7,432 nt of DNA from JANNHK01 sp034408875. GTDB taxonomy: Bacteria; Actinomycetota; Acidimicrobiia; IMCC26256; PALSA-610. The number at the start of each line of letters is the position of its first letter. Within the stretch, counting starts at the first letter, position 1. The stretch is taken from the NCBI GenBank assembly GCA_034408875.1, contig JAWXCJ010000005.1:1-7432 (forward strand). The letters are read 5' to 3'. This document shows positions 6,801 to 7,432 of the stretch, piece after piece. Both the position numbers and the translations under genes were made by a program. The notes below the pieces were generated by a model. That model was not told the DNA's origin, made no database searches, and was given only the letters and a program-made list of their open reading frames with translations.

Positions 6801-7432
6801 ATCGTTACGAATGTTGGCGCATCGTGATGGACGGTGACCAGCGTATGTTCGGTCCACCAGCCCGACAGGAAGGTCTGCATGTAACCCTGCTGCGGCGCAT
6901 TGGTCCCGAACGCCGTCGGGATGGCAGTCAGTGTGAAACGACCGTCGTCGTCGGTCGTGTCGGCGGTGAAGAACTGAACGTTGGCACCCGGCACCGGGAT
7001 ATCGGTCGGTGTGAGCGTGCGGTTGTAACCGTGGTTGTCGGGGTCGGGGATGCCGACGACGACGCGCCCCTCGACTGCGCCGAACCGCCGGCGCACCATC
7101 TTGATTTCGGTCGTGTTGGGGGCACCGCACGCGGCGAGGACGTTCGGCCCGCCCGCGGGCCAGTAGTCGGGATGGTCGGACACCAGGGCGGTGAGGTTGG
7201 GGGAGTTTCCGGCCCCCAGCTGCACGGTTTCGACGCGGGCGTTTCCGCTCGCATCCGTCTTCGGAACCGGGTAGTAGTTGACGATCGTCGCATTGGCGAT
7301 CGGCGCACCCGTCTCTTTGTCGACGACGTGTACGTCGATGGTGCCGAAGCATTGCGGGATGAGACCGAACTCGACGTTGACGACGCTGGTTGCGTCGTGC
7401 ACGACCGCTCCGCTCGTGCCCCGCACGGTGAA
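3698..7432 (-). CDS. Multidomain LPXTG-anchored surface protein (5' end beyond the window)
   Basis: The frame is open through the right edge. The codon at 7426 that could look like a start is an internal GTG preceded by Phe-Thr, so the N-terminus and any signal peptide are missing. Counting from that codon, 1242 residues remain. In order they are: seven tandem carboxypeptidase-regulatory/Cna-B-like beta domains (about 28-667); a cadherin/Ig-like domain with TDPDGDTLRF (about 670-758); two PKD-like domains (about 765-946, with DTDGDGEFDD and TVDWGDG); a DUF11 domain (about 953-1077, with ISVSK, VVNAGPDS, GDTIPAGM); a Thr/Ser stalk (1080-1208); and LPRTG (1209-1213), a hydrophobic segment and RRRR. 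This is a sortase substrate displayed on the cell wall, with a rod-like chain of beta domains held out by the stalk. Adhesion or surface-layer structure is the likely role, but no ligand-binding domain is visible. There is no catalytic motif. All ten cysteines lie in five close pairs, as expected for an exported oxidised protein. The sortase gene is not in this window. The regulator gene follows after 36 bases. Confidence 0.95.
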   Translation of the reverse strand, partial: FTVRGTSGAVVHDATSVVNVEFGLIPQCFGTIDVHVVDKETGAPIANATIVNYYPVPKTDASGNARVETVQLGAGNSPNLTALVSDHPDYWPAGGPNVLAACGAPNTTEIKMVRRRFGAVEGRVVVGIPDPDNHGYNRTLTPTDIPVPGANVQFFTADTTDDDGRFTLTAIPTAFGTNAPQQGYMQTFLSGWWTEHTLVTVHHDAPTFVTIPLVERCFGAVDVRVLDATTRLPVADARIDVGFEFGSRTAQTGTNGRARLEGIGLGTRNSAVTRYASATATRNGVSVSRNGTFRLEDCGSLGVTDILLPFPVERRASIRGTVTDLETGDPIGGAYVNTGVAVTTTGPDGTYAIDNMLIGFDTQTTRDIFVAASPPGPTHLPNAVAARLIAGETIVKDVALTRRRTGSLDVTVTDALTGEPIAGANLQGPDGQEQKSGPDGTYLYTGIFTNNVPASVSVFATVPGYWFRFGSALVTPDETAHVDIKMIRECAPATITGRVFNAVTSAPLEGAYVRNTFDSSQYVFTDAGGRFTLGGIRFFNNAPFAMSLSASKEGFLPATKVVQVFCGARISADFGAPDTGHASLSGIVTEAATGDPVVGASVGTEWGAIDTTDAAGAYAFDDVPMGGEATAKTWHVDAIPPAGAGLVALSKDVTVHPNEEATLDFALGAPTNRRPVVQEVRVTVPSTTTFVPLFLTGTDPDGDTLRFRMFTPTGGNIDNSNEFGGVNFSLAAGVTEGRYWYTATDGKLDAVPAEVIITRGAPIPNVPPTATITGLPTAPEGATVNLTVTGNDTDGFINSRGWDTDGDGEFDDGNASTRSLTRDDDAVVTVKARVTDDDGATGDDIHVVTFTNVAPTVAAFDAVAPEAGQEFFRSAAFADPGNDDWTATVDWGDGAGPQPVAVGAYIDFLGLYDVPVSHSYAAAGLYTITIEVCDDDGGCHNAETKANVAEPPPPAPVADISVSKHHEGDFARGGRHEYVVEVVNAGPDSIAGVQVGDTIPAGMTLVSATGGGWDCANSSDSFAGCIRDDALGVGPAPLLHVVVDVDPSVEGDVVNYVYAVHGGDDPDGEDNQDEDPTHVVATPPTSTTTTTTSPSTTTSTSTSTTTTSVPGTTSTSTSTSTSTTSTTAGPTTSTTVAVAGSTTTTGGPTTTSTTTTTSGPSPRPTVGGASATTTNAPVGATGTTAGPEASGGGSQAATPAATSGSGSSAALPRTGGDTHGQFLLGLVMVAAGLVLIARRRRTPN
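3803..4189 (-). repeat. Low-complexity Thr/Ser-rich wall stalk
   Basis: Residues 1080-1208 are mostly Thr, Ser, Gly, Pro and Ala, with runs such as STTTTTTSPSTTTSTSTS and an eight-residue Thr-Ser alternation encoded by four hexamers at 4071-4094. Such regions typically span the peptidoglycan just before an LPXTG signal and are often O-glycosylated in actinobacteria (inference here). Read on the plus strand, the same DNA is a string of GTCGTC/GTCGAC-like units, which creates a spurious Val/Asp-rich frame. Confidence 0.9.
4196..4570 (-). other. DUF11 domain of the surface protein
   Basis: After a Pro-rich hinge (PPPPAP), residues about 953-1077 show the DUF11 pattern: ADISVSK opening strand, YVVEVVNAGPDSIAGVQVGD, a TIPAGMTLVSA turn, WDC...GC with the family's usual cysteine pair (C1013/C1023), and a closing VVNYVYAV strand. 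DUF11 domains are common membrane- or wall-proximal modules in bacterial surface proteins. The tail HGGDDPDGEDNQDEDP is strongly acidic. Confidence 0.88.
4589..5134 (-). other. Two PKD-like domains of the surface protein
   Basis: The first (about residues 765-851) contains WDTDGDGEFDDG and ARVTDDDGATG. The second (about 852-946) contains FADPGNDDWTATVDWGDG, a His-Ser-Tyr strand and YTITIEVCDDDGGC. These are the standard PKD signatures: the W-D-x-(D)G-D-G turn and the closing V-x-DDDG strand. The Asp-rich turn in the first could bind calcium. The second carries a close cysteine pair (C931/C937). Confidence 0.85.
5426..7345 (-). repeat. Seven tandem carboxypeptidase-regulatory/Cna-B-like protein domains
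   Basis: Seven divergent protein repeats of about 80-100 residues begin near nucleotides 7345, 7081, 6781, 6490, 6220, 5959 and 5692. The shared core is a first strand (such as GSLDVTVTD or ASIRGTVTD), then TGxPIxGAxV, then a turn of the GPDGTY/DAGGRF type. This is the consensus of the transthyretin-like fold in these families. First strands alternate between a DV form (domains 1, 3, 5) and a G form (2, 4, 6, with 7 also G). The linkers are basic, such as MVRRRFG, LVERCFG and LTRRRTG. Residues before domain 1 (NVEFGLIPQ) look like the end of yet another domain beyond the window. Confidence 0.85.

Noticed and set aside
5007..7352. A 781-codon Arg/His-rich open frame on the minus strand
   Set aside because: It is the same-strand frame shadow of the surface-protein gene. 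GC-rich DNA produces long Arg-rich shadows, and it has no domain signature.
7424..7426. GTG at the right edge as the true start of the surface protein
   Set aside because: The frame stays open to the window edge, and the residues after it look like the end of another beta domain, with no signal peptide. The real start must lie outside.

Overview
The window is high-GC DNA with G/C-rich third codon positions, and three long genes on the minus strand fill almost all of it. An LPXTG-type cell-wall sorting signal, a large ATP-binding LuxR-family regulator and a Thr/Ser-rich wall stalk together point to a high-GC Gram-positive (Actinomycetota). The Thr-Thr-Ser stalk combined with DUF11, PKD and carboxypeptidase-regulatory-like modules resembles uncultured or marine/soil Acidimicrobiia, but that placement is inference.

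Reading in the direction of transcription (right to left): (1) 7432-3698 is the C-terminal part of a very large surface protein whose N-terminus lies outside the window. It has seven tandem beta-sandwich domains of the carboxypeptidase-regulatory/Cna-B-like type, then a cadherin/Ig-like domain, two PKD domains, a DUF11 domain, a low-complexity Thr/Ser stalk of about 130 residues and an LPRTG sorting signal. (2) After a 36-base gap comes 3661-974, an 895-residue regulator with an N-terminal AAA/STAND ATPase, a helical middle and a C-terminal LuxR helix-turn-helix (LAL/MalT-like). (3) One base after its TGA, a GTG opens 972-187, a 261-residue crotonase-fold (enoyl-CoA hydratase/isomerase family) protein that keeps one of the two classical catalytic glutamates and lacks the other.

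Positions 1-186 hold no confidently identified gene. On the plus strand a reading frame open from the window edge stops at 97-99. In the same frame, a 23-codon ORF (109-180) encodes a hydrophobic segment followed by four arginines and converges on the end of the crotonase gene.

Regulator and crotonase are almost certainly co-transcribed and translationally coupled. Whether the surface protein belongs to the same transcript is open: the spacing allows it, but nothing in the functions connects them. No RNA genes, mobile elements, CRISPR arrays or convincing terminators were seen. I see no strong evidence of a wholly new system. The most unusual features are the alternating, cysteine-bracketed domain array of the surface protein and the catalytically atypical crotonase coupled to a LAL regulator.
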